Assembly (NCBI RefSeq): GCF_037892605.1
Contig: NZ_JBBKTU010000001.1
Coordinates: 3,286,001-3,350,000 of the forward strand
Source of the DNA: Lacibacter sp. H407
Lineage (GTDB): Bacteria > Bacteroidota > Bacteroidia > Chitinophagales > Chitinophagaceae
Direction of reading: 5' to 3'
DNA: 64,000 bases
Under the pieces are notes generated by a model. That model worked only from the letters and a program-made list of their open reading frames with translations. It did no database searches and was not told the origin of the DNA. Within the stretch, counting starts at the first letter, position 1. Each line of letters begins with the position of its first letter. This document shows, one piece after another, positions 50,387 to 60,600 of this stretch. Made by a program: the position numbers and the translations under genes.

Positions 50387-53300
50387 ATGCGAAATAGTAA
50401 AACCGTTGTTGTTCTGTTGGCTGCATTTTTTTTCCTGTATGCAGAATTAACGCTTGCCCAAACTGCTACTTCTGTACCCCGTGCAGATACATCCGGTACT
50501 GTTGTAAGCGGACAGAGTTATGCCATGATCATTGGCATATCAACCTACAAACATATTCGTCCGTTATCATATGCAGACAGTGATGCAGGTTTGTTTCGTG
50601 AGTATCTGCAATCGGCAGGTGCAGGAAGTATTCCTGATGACCGCATGCTATACCTGATCAATGAAGAAGCAACGGCTGCAAATTTTTGGGTAAAGGGAAT
50701 GGCATGGCTTCGGCAAAAGAATTTAAAAGACGGCGATCGTTTATATATTTACCTGGCAGGGCATGGTGATGCCATTAATCAAGACGAATACTTTTTTCTT
50801 ACCTACGATTGTAACCCGGCCGGCGATAAAAATAATTATATCGTAACAGGCAGTATTCAATTATACAATCTCAAAAGCCGTATTGCCGAATTGAGCAGGA
50901 AGAACGTAGAAATATTCCTGATCATGGATGCATGCCGTACAAATGAATTGCCGGGTGGACAAGATGGGCAGGCAATTCTCAACTCTGCCATTTCGGAACG
51001 GAAGTCGGGTGAGATCATTATGCTTGCAACCGGTGCCGGACAGGAATCAATGGAAGATGCTACTATTGGAACCGGTCACGGTTTGTTTACTTATTATTTA
51101 ATTGATGGTTTGAGTGGATTGGCGGATGGATACGAAGGGAAAGATGGTGTGATCACATTGGTTGAATTACGTTCGTACGTGTTGGACAAAGTGCCCAATA
51201 TTGCCTTTTCAAAATACAAACGAAAACAGGAACCGTTTATTTGTTGTGATGATAACGGGCGAAAATTTGTAGCAAGAGTTGACAGCACATTTTTTAAGAA
51301 GTGGGAGACAGGCAAAAACTTATCCGGCATGACGGAAGGTGGCGGTGTAAACGACATGGTGCAAAATGCAAGAGGAAGAGGCGCATTACTGGTTGATAGT
51401 AATGTGGTCTATATCTATAATCAATTCAATCAATCTATAAAAAATACAAAACTTACCGGCGATAGCTCTGCTAATTTTTATTATGATCTGCTGAATAAAT
51501 TATATCCGGATAATGTATTAACAATCGATGCACGTCAAACACTGGCTGCGGAGTTTATCAATTTTGCACAACGAAAGATCAATTTATATCTCAGCGGAAA
51601 AGATGCAGCGGGTATCCAACAAATACGTACACAGTTGGATGAATCGCAACGAAGTGAAGAAATTCAATCGGGGATCGAACGGCTGGAATACATTGCTGGA
51701 CTTGATTTTGGTAATGTGGCAACCATGATGCGGAAGGCGATTGCCCTGATCGATCCGTCGGATGAAATGCTGATAAAGAACTTAACCGGTAAATTATTTT
51801 TCTTTGAAGCAAGAAGTTTTTTTGATGCAAAGAACAGGATTACCAATATGCAGGATGCGAGGAATTTGATTTACCAGGCCTATGCACTCGACAGTAATGC
51901 AGCTTACATCTTACATACCATCGCAGCACTTCAGTTGCAGTTAAAGAACGCCGATAGTGCCGTTTACTTCAGTTTAAAAGCAATTACAAAAGCGCCGAAA
52001 TGGCGTTACCCCTATACCACGGCTGCATTTGCTTATGTACAAATGAAACGCTTCGATCTTGCACGTTCGTTTTATGAAAAAGCATTAGAGATCGATCCGA
52101 AAAATGCAGATGCATATGTTGATCTTGGCTATTTTGAATTTCAGCAAAACAAAAGTGAGAAGGCGAAGAATTTATATCTGAAAGCATTGCAACTCGACCC
52201 TGCCAATGTATCGGCACTCAATAATATGGGATGGTTAATGAAGGAGAAAGGAAAGTTCAAGGAAGCCATTTATTATTTTAATACCTGTGTGCAAAAAGAT
52301 TCGTCGTTTGTATATGCCTACAATGGGTTGGCACGTTCCTATGGAGCTACCAAAAAATATGATTCGGCCCGCTATTTTTATTTGAAAAGTGTAAATTATT
52401 ATCCTGACAAAGCTTACGTGTTTGATTTGTTGGGTAATTTTTATAAGGAGATCAATCTGCCTGATTCTGCTCTTCATTACTATCATGCATCGATCCGGCT
52501 TGATTCTTCTTACACGCAACCTTATCTTGATCTTGCCCGTTTGCATGAGCAGGGCCGTCGTACAGATTCCGCGGCTATTTATTACCGTAAGATCATCAGT
52601 ATGAATCCCTCTTCGAAAAATGCATTCATCAGCATGGCTACATTCTATCAGAATTCAAGAATGCCCGATTCTGCGAATGTATATTTCAATAAAGCAATTA
52701 GTGTAGATGCAGGTGATGCATCAACTTACAATTCTATTGCCGTTTATTATTACCGTCGTAATCAAATTGATTCTGCTAAAAAATATTTCCGTTACGCCAC
52801 CGAGATCGATCCGTTGGATGCATCTTATTTCAGTAACCTGGCTGCAGTGTATGAACGTACACGTCAATACGATTCTGCATTTTATTGTTTAAACAAAGCC
52901 CTGGTTTTGAGTCCTGGTAATGCACAACTCTATAACAGTATTGCGTTGTTGTACAGAAAGCAAAACAAACCGGATTCAGCATTACATAATTATCAACTGG
53001 CGTATCAATTCAATAATGAAAACCTGTCTGTATTGGTAGATATGGCCGATTTGTACAGAGATATGAGTCAGCCAGATTCAGCAGTGAAATATTTGCATGA
53101 AGCTATCCGCTTACGTCCTGAAATTGCTGATCTGTATAACAGCGTAGGCGTAGTGTATTTGAAATACAAGCAATACGATTCTGCAAAAGCCTATTTACTG
53201 AAAGCAGTTGAAATTGATCAGTCGTTGATCAGGGCTTACAACAACCTTGGCAACCTGTATTATATGGAGCAGCGATTTAAAGAAGCGTTACCATATTACA

Positions 53301-53632
53301 AACAGGCATTGGAATTAGATTCGTCGTATGAAAATCCATTGCTGTTTATTGGCTTGATCTATATCAATGAAGCAAATTATACAACAGCGGCTACTTACCT
53401 TGAGCGACTGGTGAAAGCCAATAACAAAAGCGGATCGGGCTATTATTACCTCTCTGTTTGTTATGCTGCATTGAAAAAAGATGCTGTTGCTATTACCAAT
53501 CTTGAAAATGCATTGAAGCTGAAGTATGGCGAAGGTGCAGGCATCTGGAGCCAAAAAGAATTTGCCGAGTTAAGAAACACAGCCGCATTCAAGGCATTGA
53601 TGAAAAAATATTTTCCCGACGAGAAATTCTAA
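50387..53632 (+). CDS. secreted caspase-family (C14) peptidase with long TPR array
   Basis: A 1081-residue protein. Signal peptide: about residues 1-25 (LTLAQ). The caspase-like domain (44-300) begins SYAMIIGISTYKHIRPLSYADSDA, the usual opening, and has both catalytic residues: His126 in YLAGHGD and Cys183 in MDACRTN. After a coiled linker, residues ~480-1060 are a run of about fifteen tetratricopeptide repeats (units such as ARSFYEKALEIDPKNADAYVDLGYFEFQQNK). Export suggests it cuts or scaffolds envelope proteins. The start at 50387 is at the signal peptide. It is divergent from the CHASE2 gene. Confidence 0.9.
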   Translation: MRNSKTVVVLLAAFFFLYAELTLAQTATSVPRADTSGTVVSGQSYAMIIGISTYKHIRPLSYADSDAGLFREYLQSAGAGSIPDDRMLYLINEEATAANFWVKGMAWLRQKNLKDGDRLYIYLAGHGDAINQDEYFFLTYDCNPAGDKNNYIVTGSIQLYNLKSRIAELSRKNVEIFLIMDACRTNELPGGQDGQAILNSAISERKSGEIIMLATGAGQESMEDATIGTGHGLFTYYLIDGLSGLADGYEGKDGVITLVELRSYVLDKVPNIAFSKYKRKQEPFICCDDNGRKFVARVDSTFFKKWETGKNLSGMTEGGGVNDMVQNARGRGALLVDSNVVYIYNQFNQSIKNTKLTGDSSANFYYDLLNKLYPDNVLTIDARQTLAAEFINFAQRKINLYLSGKDAAGIQQIRTQLDESQRSEEIQSGIERLEYIAGLDFGNVATMMRKAIALIDPSDEMLIKNLTGKLFFFEARSFFDAKNRITNMQDARNLIYQAYALDSNAAYILHTIAALQLQLKNADSAVYFSLKAITKAPKWRYPYTTAAFAYVQMKRFDLARSFYEKALEIDPKNADAYVDLGYFEFQQNKSEKAKNLYLKALQLDPANVSALNNMGWLMKEKGKFKEAIYYFNTCVQKDSSFVYAYNGLARSYGATKKYDSARYFYLKSVNYYPDKAYVFDLLGNFYKEINLPDSALHYYHASIRLDSSYTQPYLDLARLHEQGRRTDSAAIYYRKIISMNPSSKNAFISMATFYQNSRMPDSANVYFNKAISVDAGDASTYNSIAVYYYRRNQIDSAKKYFRYATEIDPLDASYFSNLAAVYERTRQYDSAFYCLNKALVLSPGNAQLYNSIALLYRKQNKPDSALHNYQLAYQFNNENLSVLVDMADLYRDMSQPDSAVKYLHEAIRLRPEIADLYNSVGVVYLKYKQYDSAKAYLLKAVEIDQSLIRAYNNLGNLYYMEQRFKEALPYYKQALELDSSYENPLLFIGLIYINEANYTTAATYLERLVKANNKSGSGYYYLSVCYAALKKDAVAITNLENALKLKYGEGAGIWSQKEFAELRNTAAFKALMKKYFPDEKF

Positions 53633-53683
53633 TGAAGTGTGGTTATATGAATAGTTGTAAATTTCAGCATAACAAAAATTGCT

Positions 53684-55264
53684 ATGAGATTTCTTACAAC
53701 TACGTTTGCTGCTATCTGCCTGTTGTTTTCTGTTACGGCGCAGGTAGCAAAAGCTCCCATTAAAAAAGAAGGTGAAGGTCCTTACACACAACTCATTCTG
53801 CGTGGAGTGATCATGATCAATGGAACAGGTGCGCCACCGATGGGGCCGGTTGATATTGTGATCGAGAAAAACCGGATTGTACAAATTGCCAATGTAGGTT
53901 ATCCCGGAGTTGCTATTAACAACGAACGTCGCCCAAAATTAAAAGAAGGGGGAAAGGAATATGATCTGGAAGGGCAGTATGTATTGCCCGGTTTTATTGA
54001 TATGCATGGACATATTGGAGGATCAGGACAAGGTGCAAATGCAGAATATGTATTTAAACTCTGGATGGCACATGGCATTACCACTATTCGTGATCCATCC
54101 TGTGGTAACGGTCTCGCATGGGTGCTGGAAGAAAAAAAGTTAAGTGCTGAAAATAAAATTACTGCTCCCCGCATTCATGCATACACTGCTTTCGGACAAG
54201 GAAGTAAGCAACCCATTGCCACGCCTGAGCAAGCTATTGCATGGGTGCGTGAAAATGCAAAGAATGGTGCAGATGGTATTAAGTTTTTTGGAGCGGCTCC
54301 GGATATCATGGATGCTGCTATACGTGAAAATAAAAAACTGGGTTTACGCAGCTGTTATCATCATGCACAAATGGATGTAGCCCGTTGGAACGTGTTGCAT
54401 TCTGCAAGGGCAGGTTTAACATCCATGGAACATTGGTATGGTTTACCCGAAGCGCTGTTTACTACGCAAACCATTCAGCAATATCCGCTCACTTATAATT
54501 ACAGTAACGAGCAGCATCGTTTTGAAGAAGCCGGCAAATTATGGAAGCAGGCAGCATCGCCTTACAGCGAACATTGGAATAATGTAATGAACGAATTGCT
54601 GAGCCTTGATTTTACACTGGATCCTACCTTTAATATTTACGAAGCCAACCGTGATCTGCAACGTGCACGCAGAGCCGAGTGGCACGAAGATTATACCTTG
54701 CCTTCGCTCTGGAAATTTTATGAGCCGAGCCGTGTTTCACATGGCAGCTATTGGCATAGCTGGGGAACAGAGCAGGAGGTAGAATGGAAAGAGAACTACC
54801 GGTTATGGATGACGTTCATTAATGAATATAAAAATCGTGGTGGTCGTGTAACAACAGGAAGCGACAATGGATTTATCTATCAAACCTATGGCTTTGGTTA
54901 TATCCGTGAGCTTGAATTATTACGTGAAGCAGGCTTTCATCCATTGGAGGTTATTCGTTCAGCTACATTATATGGTGCACAGGCATTGGGTATGGAACAG
55001 GAATTGGGAAGTATTGAAGTAGGGAAGCTGGCCGATCTGGTGGTAATTGATGTTAATCCACTTGAAAATCTGCAAGTACTTTACGGAACAGGTGCTGTCC
55101 GTTTAAATGCGGAGAACAAAGTTATCCGTGCAGGTGGTATAAAATATACGATCAAAGACGGGATCGTGTACGATGCCAAAAAACTGTTGGCCGATGTAAA
55201 ACAAATGGTGTTGGACGAAAAGAAAAAAACAGGTTGGCAACTGAAACAACCGGGTGTAGAATAA
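53684..55264 (+). CDS. secreted amidohydrolase family protein
   Basis: A 526-residue metal-dependent hydrolase with a signal peptide (MRFLTTTFAAICLLFSVTAQ). The metal site is His108-x-His110 (DMHGHIG), then His in YHHAQMD and TSMEHWYG, and the Asp of TTGSDNGF. The C-terminus LGSIEVGKLADLVVIDVNPLENL is the standard end of this superfamily. It likely acts on small cyclic amides or peptides in the periplasm; the substrate is unknown. The gene follows the caspase/TPR gene by 51 bp on the same strand and could share its transcript. Confidence 0.9.
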   Translation: MRFLTTTFAAICLLFSVTAQVAKAPIKKEGEGPYTQLILRGVIMINGTGAPPMGPVDIVIEKNRIVQIANVGYPGVAINNERRPKLKEGGKEYDLEGQYVLPGFIDMHGHIGGSGQGANAEYVFKLWMAHGITTIRDPSCGNGLAWVLEEKKLSAENKITAPRIHAYTAFGQGSKQPIATPEQAIAWVRENAKNGADGIKFFGAAPDIMDAAIRENKKLGLRSCYHHAQMDVARWNVLHSARAGLTSMEHWYGLPEALFTTQTIQQYPLTYNYSNEQHRFEEAGKLWKQAASPYSEHWNNVMNELLSLDFTLDPTFNIYEANRDLQRARRAEWHEDYTLPSLWKFYEPSRVSHGSYWHSWGTEQEVEWKENYRLWMTFINEYKNRGGRVTTGSDNGFIYQTYGFGYIRELELLREAGFHPLEVIRSATLYGAQALGMEQELGSIEVGKLADLVVIDVNPLENLQVLYGTGAVRLNAENKVIRAGGIKYTIKDGIVYDAKKLLADVKQMVLDEKKKTGWQLKQPGVE

Positions 55265-55327
55265 AATAATTGTTACGTTCAACCAATCAGCTGTTTTTGT
55301 TGTATTATTATTTAAAATTATCTGTTT

Positions 55328-55765
55328 ATGAAAGTAAAAATCACCTTCGCACTTACATTGTTGCTGTTTGTTACCGTAGCAGGATTTGCCCAACTGCCAA
55401 AAGTTTCCGGCGGCGCCAGTATCGGTAACCTTGTTACACAATTTACAAATGCCATTAAGCCAACTTCCTTTCTCAGTTCCTGGACCGGCGGTAAAGGAAA
55501 CTTCCTGAGCACAGCAGGGAAAGTGAAAGATGCAGTTGGCGTTGGAAAGTCAATTGCTTCCCTGGCCGGCTTTTTAAAACCGGATATGTTCAAACAAGGA
55601 TTCAATGTGCAAAATCTTATCAGCACAGCCAATACTGTGAAAACCATGAGTGCGGCAACAGGATTGTTGAAAAATCTTGAAGGCGGTTTAAAGCCCGAAG
55701 CTTTTGTAAGCGGTTGGGCAGGCAAGCGAACGGGGTGGCTGAATGCACTGAACCTGATCAAATAA
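55328..55765 (+). CDS. small secreted protein, unknown
   Basis: A 145-residue protein with a signal peptide (MKVKITFALTLLLFVTVAGFAQ). The mature part is Gly/Ser/Lys-rich with helical stretches (IGNLVTQFTNAIKPTSFLSSW, VGVGKSIASLAGFLKP). Two segments are similar to each other: IKPTSFLSSWTGGKGNFLS and LKPEAFVSGWAGKRTGWLN, an internal repeat. I do not recognise a family. It ends at a strong terminator 20 bp downstream. Confidence 0.72.
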   Translation: MKVKITFALTLLLFVTVAGFAQLPKVSGGASIGNLVTQFTNAIKPTSFLSSWTGGKGNFLSTAGKVKDAVGVGKSIASLAGFLKPDMFKQGFNVQNLISTANTVKTMSAATGLLKNLEGGLKPEAFVSGWAGKRTGWLNALNLIK

Positions 55766-55784
55766 AACGTTCATACTTAATTAT

Positions 55785-55817
55785 ATAAGAGCCGCCAAAA
55801 GCGGCTCTTATTTTTTT
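55785..55817 (+). terminator. hairpin terminator
   Basis: ATAAGAGCCGC pairs with GCGGCTCTTAT around CAAAA and is followed by a run of seven T. Confidence 0.88.
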
Positions 55818-55871
55818 GAGCCCGTTGCTGGCACAATCTTTGGCAAGGGAGGGTAGAACAAATATTTTTTT

Positions 55872-56549
55872 ATGAGAAAGACAACTAAGATCGTTTATTA
55901 CCTGCTGACAGTAAGTATTGTGTTGGCAGCGTGTAAAGGAATGACAAAAACGCAAAAAGGTGCCATTATAGGTACATCGGGCGGCGCAGCAGTAGGTGCT
56001 GTTATTGGACGTGCTTCAGGAAATACAGCTTTAGGAACCATTATTGGCGCTGCAGTTGGTGGAACGGCCGGCGTATTGATCGGTAAGAAAATGGATAAAC
56101 AAGCTGAAGAGATCAAGAAACAGGTACCGAACGCAAAAGTTGAGCGTGTAGGCGAGGGTATCGAAATTGAATTTGAAAGCAAAGTATTGTTTGATTACGA
56201 TCAGGCAGGCTTGAAGACAGAAGCAAAAACAAGTTTGAATGAATTTGTAACCATTCTTAAAAAATTCCCCGATACCAATATTGAGATCCAGGGGCACACA
56301 GATAATAAAGGATCTGATGCCTACAATGATGCATTGTCGCAACGTCGTGCAAATGCTGTGATGGTTTACCTGATCGACAGAGGAGTTGCCAATTCACGTA
56401 TGAATCCAAAAGCAATGGGTGAAAACTTTCCGAAGTACACAAACGATACTGAAGAGGGACGCTCACAAAACCGCCGTGTTGAATTCTTGATTACAGCGAA
56501 CGAGAAAATGGTTTCAGATGCTGAGAAAGAAGCAAAGGGTGGTCAGTAA
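55872..56549 (+). CDS. OmpA family lipoprotein with glycine-zipper domain
   Basis: A 225-residue envelope protein. The signal peptide ends in a lipobox (LAAC, Cys21). Residues 29-75 are a glycine zipper (GAIIGTSGGAAVGAVIGRASGN ... GAAVGGTAGVLIGKK). The C-terminal half is the OmpA peptidoglycan-binding domain (VLFDYDQAGLKTEAKTSLNEF, IEIQGHTDNKGSDAYNDALSQRRA, EEGRSQNRRVEFLI). It should be tethered to the outer membrane and bind the cell wall; it resembles the YiaD type. It is followed 39 bp later by a porin-type gene on the same strand, so they are probably co-transcribed. Confidence 0.93.
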   Translation: MRKTTKIVYYLLTVSIVLAACKGMTKTQKGAIIGTSGGAAVGAVIGRASGNTALGTIIGAAVGGTAGVLIGKKMDKQAEEIKKQVPNAKVERVGEGIEIEFESKVLFDYDQAGLKTEAKTSLNEFVTILKKFPDTNIEIQGHTDNKGSDAYNDALSQRRANAVMVYLIDRGVANSRMNPKAMGENFPKYTNDTEEGRSQNRRVEFLITANEKMVSDAEKEAKGGQ

Positions 56550-56588
56550 AATATTCATTCATTTTATTTAAAAACAAAAATCATTTAT

Positions 56589-57254
56589 ATGAAAAAGATC
56601 TTTTTTTCAACTGCCTTGCTTTTGTCAGGTGCATTTTTTACAGCAACAGCGCAGTCAACATCAACAGGTTCAAAAATCAGTGTTGGCATACGGGCAGGTG
56701 TAAATATGCAGAATATTAACGGGCGTGATTTTAACGACAGCAAACTGGAAAATAAACTTGTTCCCCGCTTACAGGGAGGAATTGTGGTGGATATTCCATT
56801 GGCCGATCAATTTTATATTCAGCCAGGTGTGTTGTTTTCAGGAAAAGGTGCGAAAGAAAATGGTTCGGATAACAACGTGAACGTTTCTTACATTGATGTT
56901 CCGTTGACTTTTCTGTTTAAGCCATTACTTGGTACCGGCCATTTATTGTTAGGTGTAGGACCCTATGTTGGTTTTGCTGTTGCAGGAAAGGTGACTGATT
57001 CTAACGATAACAAAGAAACGATCAAGTTTAAAAATACCATCACAGCAGCCGAGGCAATTACAGACCCTTATCTGCGCCGTATGGATGCAGGAGCGAATCT
57101 GTTGTTTGGTTATGAATTGAGTAACAACCTGAGTATTCAGTTGAACTCACAATTGGGGCTTGCAAAGATCAACCCTGAAATTGAAGGTGTATCAAATAGC
57201 AAAGCCGCTTTACGAAATACCGGTTTTGGCCTTTCATTGGGCTATCGTTTCTAA
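56589..57254 (+). CDS. porin family outer membrane beta-barrel protein
   Basis: A 221-residue protein with a signal peptide (KIFFSTALLLSGAFFTATAQ). The mature part is a small eight-strand barrel of the kind very common in Bacteroidota: SVGIRAGVNMQNINGRDF, LQGGIVVDIPLADQFYIQPGVLFSGKG, YIDVPLTFLFKPL and LLLGVGPYVGFAVAG, ending in GFGLSLGYRF with the terminal Phe expected for insertion by the BAM machinery. Its function is unknown. It ends before a strong terminator. Confidence 0.9.
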   Translation: MKKIFFSTALLLSGAFFTATAQSTSTGSKISVGIRAGVNMQNINGRDFNDSKLENKLVPRLQGGIVVDIPLADQFYIQPGVLFSGKGAKENGSDNNVNVSYIDVPLTFLFKPLLGTGHLLLGVGPYVGFAVAGKVTDSNDNKETIKFKNTITAAEAITDPYLRRMDAGANLLFGYELSNNLSIQLNSQLGLAKINPEIEGVSNSKAALRNTGFGLSLGYRF

Positions 57255-57277
57255 AATATCTATCTGTCCTTATAATG

Positions 57278-57305
57278 AATCCCCCATTTTCGGGGGATTT
57301 TTTAT
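57278..57305 (+). terminator. hairpin terminator
   Basis: AATCCCCC pairs with GGGGGATT around ATTTTC and is followed by TTTTATTTTT. It ends the OmpA/porin transcript. Confidence 0.85.
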
Positions 57306-57353
57306 TTTTCTTAGAGAAACCGATAAAGATTTCAAATTTCAAACCAACCGTCT

Positions 57354-57361
57354 TATATTTG
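57354..57361 (+). promoter_or_regulatory. TAnnTTTG promoter box of tRNA-Arg
   Basis: TATATTTG is an exact match to the consensus, 18 bases before the mature tRNA 5' end. Confidence 0.55.
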
Positions 57362-57379
57362 CAGCCCGTTAAACGGAAT

Positions 57380-57453
57380 GGCTGCGTAGCTCAACTGAAT
57401 AGAGCATCTGACTACGGATCAGAAGGTTTCAGGTTTGAATCCTGACGCGGTCA
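57380..57453 (+). tRNA. tRNA-Arg (anticodon ACG)
   Basis: A 74-nt cloverleaf. The acceptor GGCTGCG pairs with CGCGGTC (two G-U pairs); the D-stem is GCTC/GAGC. The anticodon stem is TCTGA/TCAGA with loop CTACGGA, so the anticodon is ACG and the tRNA reads CGN arginine codons after A34 deamination. The T-stem is TCAGG/CCTGA with loop TTTGAAT. The discriminator is A. CCA is not encoded, as is usual in Bacteroidota. Confidence 0.93.
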
Positions 57454-57454
57454 C

Positions 57455-57484
57455 AAAGAGCCTCGTAGAAATATGAGGCTCTTT
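57455..57484 (+). terminator. hairpin terminator after tRNA-Arg
   Basis: AAAGAGCCTC pairs with GAGGCTCTTT around a 10-base loop; T-rich sequence (TTTCATTTTT) follows. It begins 2 bases after the tRNA. Confidence 0.8.
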
Positions 57485-57560
57485 CATTTTTATTGGTCGC
57501 CAACGGTTACTCTCCTGAGTGCCTGTTCGAATTCAAACGAAAGCAAGATATTTAATAAAA

Positions 57561-57590
57561 AAAGACCCCGAATAATTCCGGGGTCTTTTA
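57561..57590. terminator. bidirectional hairpin terminator before the glucanase gene
   Basis: AAAAGACCCCG pairs with CGGGGTCTTTT around an 8-base loop, with A-run and T-run flanks. It lies 26 bp beyond the stop of the minus-strand gene at 57616. Confidence 0.85.
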
Positions 57591-57615
57591 GTTTTCATGG
57601 ATACTGATTTTGCTG

Positions 57616-60600
57616 CTATTGAATGACTATCTTTTTACTTGTTCTAAGTAATCCTTGCGATACAGTCAACACATACATTCCCTTGCTTAGCCTGTTTTCA
57701 ATTTTCACCTGCCTGTTGGTTTGTGCCGGCAGAGTTTGTGCAAATACAATTCTTCCCGTTACATCAGTTACTTGCACCAACACTTGGCCTGTTGTAACAG
57801 AACCTGGTAACATCAATGTAATAGGTGTACCTGTCTGCGCCGGGTTTGGATATACAGCAAATACATTGGCAGTTGCTTGTTCAAACAATTGCGTGCCAAG
57901 ATCTGCACCAAGTGATGCCTGTTGATTAGCGGCACTTGCAGGAGTCGGTTCACGTATCACAATTTTATCAATGAACGGAGCATCTGTACCTGTTGGTTTG
58001 AATTCAATTGTATTTGTTCCTTGTGCAAATGTCAGTTCCATGCTCTTTACTGCTACAACCGGACTTGCTTCAAAACACCAATTGCCGGAAGCAACAAACG
58101 ATTCTGTTGTAAATGGTTCACCATTTATGGAAACCCGCAAGTTGCGTTGCACTTTTGTGATGTAGTAAATATCTACCTGGTAAGTTTTAGTTTCTGAACT
58201 AACGAGGTTGTTGAATCGGATAGCATTATTTGTATTGAGTCCCATATTCACTAACGCTCCATTAGACGCAACCGTACAAGTGGGAACAAGAATAGAGTTG
58301 TTGGCTGAAATTAATTCTGCAAGTTCAGCTTCCAGTCCAAGTCCATTTAATTCTGCTTTCTCCAGTTTTATTTTATCAATGAAAGGCGCTAATTCAGCAT
58401 TGTTGAGTCCGATCTCAATGGTATTTAAACCACGTTTGAGAATTACCACAACTTCATAAACAGCAGGTGAACCTAGTGTTGGATTATCGGCGGCGATATA
58501 GCACCAGTTGCCGGAGGCAGTTGCCAACTGTCTGCCCATTGTTGTACCATTTACTTTTATACGGAAAGGTCTGTTAACCTTACTCATATACGAAACCTTC
58601 AATTTATAAGGACCTGCCGCATCAGCTACAACAGTTTCGAAAGCGATCCAGTTGCCCAATCGATTTCCCAAATTGACTTGCTGGAGATTGGAAGAAGTTG
58701 AACAGTTTACCGTACTTATTAATGTACCTGTTGTTCCGGTTCCTTGAATAAATCTGGCATCCTCTGCCTCAAATTCCAGACTTTCAGAAATAGCCAACAC
58801 ATTCGGATCAGTTGTTTCAGGTAATTTACCTTTTGTAACAACTGCTAAGCGATCTACAAAAACATCGCCGCTGTTGATCGCAATTTTTACCTGATGCTGT
58901 CCGGCAGAAAGGAAATAGGTAAAGTTTCTATCCTCTATTTCATAGCTGTAATAGAATTTTTTCCAGTACCATTCAAACGTTGCACTACCAAGATTGCTCC
59001 ACTTTCTGAATGGCTCATCATCAACAGAGATCCATAAACTTGTTGCCGTTGATTTCAATGCCTGGATCTTCGCCCAGATATCGTATTCATCTGCTTTGTC
59101 AATATTGAACGAGAAGGAAAGCACTTTGTCATCACCAACAGGTACTTCTGTTGAAGTAATATTTTCTTCACTCGCTGTGTACGCACCGCCGATTGCGTTC
59201 GGTGAAGTTTCTGTTTTCCATGAAACACCTTTTGCAGCTTGTTCAGCTTCATAAAAACCGGTGAAGTCGGTTGCGTCTAATCCAAATTTGTTTGTTGATG
59301 GAGTACAATAGCCTGCATCGTTGATAAACTGTTCCATGTTTTCAGGCCCATTGGTTAATGCAACCTGATCAAGCATGATATTACTGTTTGGATATTCAAT
59401 TGTTAAACGATGTTTGCCTTCACCCAACGCATAAAAGCGTGGTACTTGGAACCAGGTAAAGCTGCCGCTGGTGAAAGGAGTAATTTGTTCCATTGTTTTT
59501 CCATCAATACTAATGCGAATGGTGCCTGCACCTGTTGAAGAAGAACGGATCCATGCACGGTAAGTTCCTGCTTCAGCTAATTCAAATTCAAAGTGTACTT
59601 GTTTCGCCAACGCAGTTATACCAGCCAAATTATTATTCCCTCTGATGTATAAACCATTCGATGCATTTGTGTTTTCCAAAACATCCCATTGGTTGCCGAT
59701 AAACTTGCCACACTCTGCTTCAAATACCAAACTGTTTGTTGGTACTGAAACGTAAGTAAGATCAAGCCCTTCTAAATTGTTCGGACATTCAACAGTTGAA
59801 TCAGGTATTGAAGGCGATGATGTATGATTCATATACAATTCGCCAATGTTAGTTAGTTCGCCATTCTCATAGTAATTCGCCGGTGTTTGCGGAACAGTAG
59901 CATACTGTGGATTGGGTTGGAAGTATGCATAACGCTCTACGTAATCTAAACTTTCCAAATATGGAAGTGCTAATCTTAAAAATGCATCCTGTATTGGGTT
60001 GCCACGATTTGGATTAGCATTAAACTCCGTGATCCATATTGGAAGTTTGTAAATGCGATACACATTTTCAAGATATGCCTTGAAGCGATTGAAGATCTGC
60101 TGCGGATCTGCATTCGGACTGTTTGCCGGATTACTTCCCCAATCGTACCAGTGCACAGCAACAAAATCAAAACGTACATCTCGTTCTTTTGCTATTCGTG
60201 CAAATTCAAGTAACCATGTTGTTGGTCCATTTTCACGTGGAGCCGGAGTTCCAAGTCGAACACCAAGACCCATCAGGTTTTCATAATAAGCAACTGCAAC
60301 GGCAGGTTGACATAAATTATTGAATTGACCAGATTGATCTTCGCAGTTATCAGATTCATTAAAACCTAAAAGATGTGTTGTTTTTTTCTTTTGTGTCACC
60401 AAGTTGATAGCGGCAGGCAATGCACCGCCTGCTCCCCATGCCATTGGTACATATTCATAGTTAGGCAACGGATTATTATTATTGTTCCAGTTATAGAACC
60501 AACCTGTATTCAATTGATCATAAAAACCACCGGTTCCTTTTTTGATCACCCAATTCCATGGAACAACCCGAATGAAACTTACATTTCCCTGTAAGGCGAT

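Noticed and set aside
51900-53600. Regular repeats in the caspase/TPR gene as a CRISPR array
   Set aside because: They are degenerate 34-codon protein repeats with no identical DNA repeat and spacer pattern.
57380-57453. tRNA-Arg as an integration (att) site for a mobile island
   Set aside because: No integrase and no repeated tRNA 3' end was seen nearby.
57490-57510. TTGGTCGCC near the tRNA as another copy of the mqnE palindrome
   Set aside because: Only half of the stem is present and no GACCAA partner follows.
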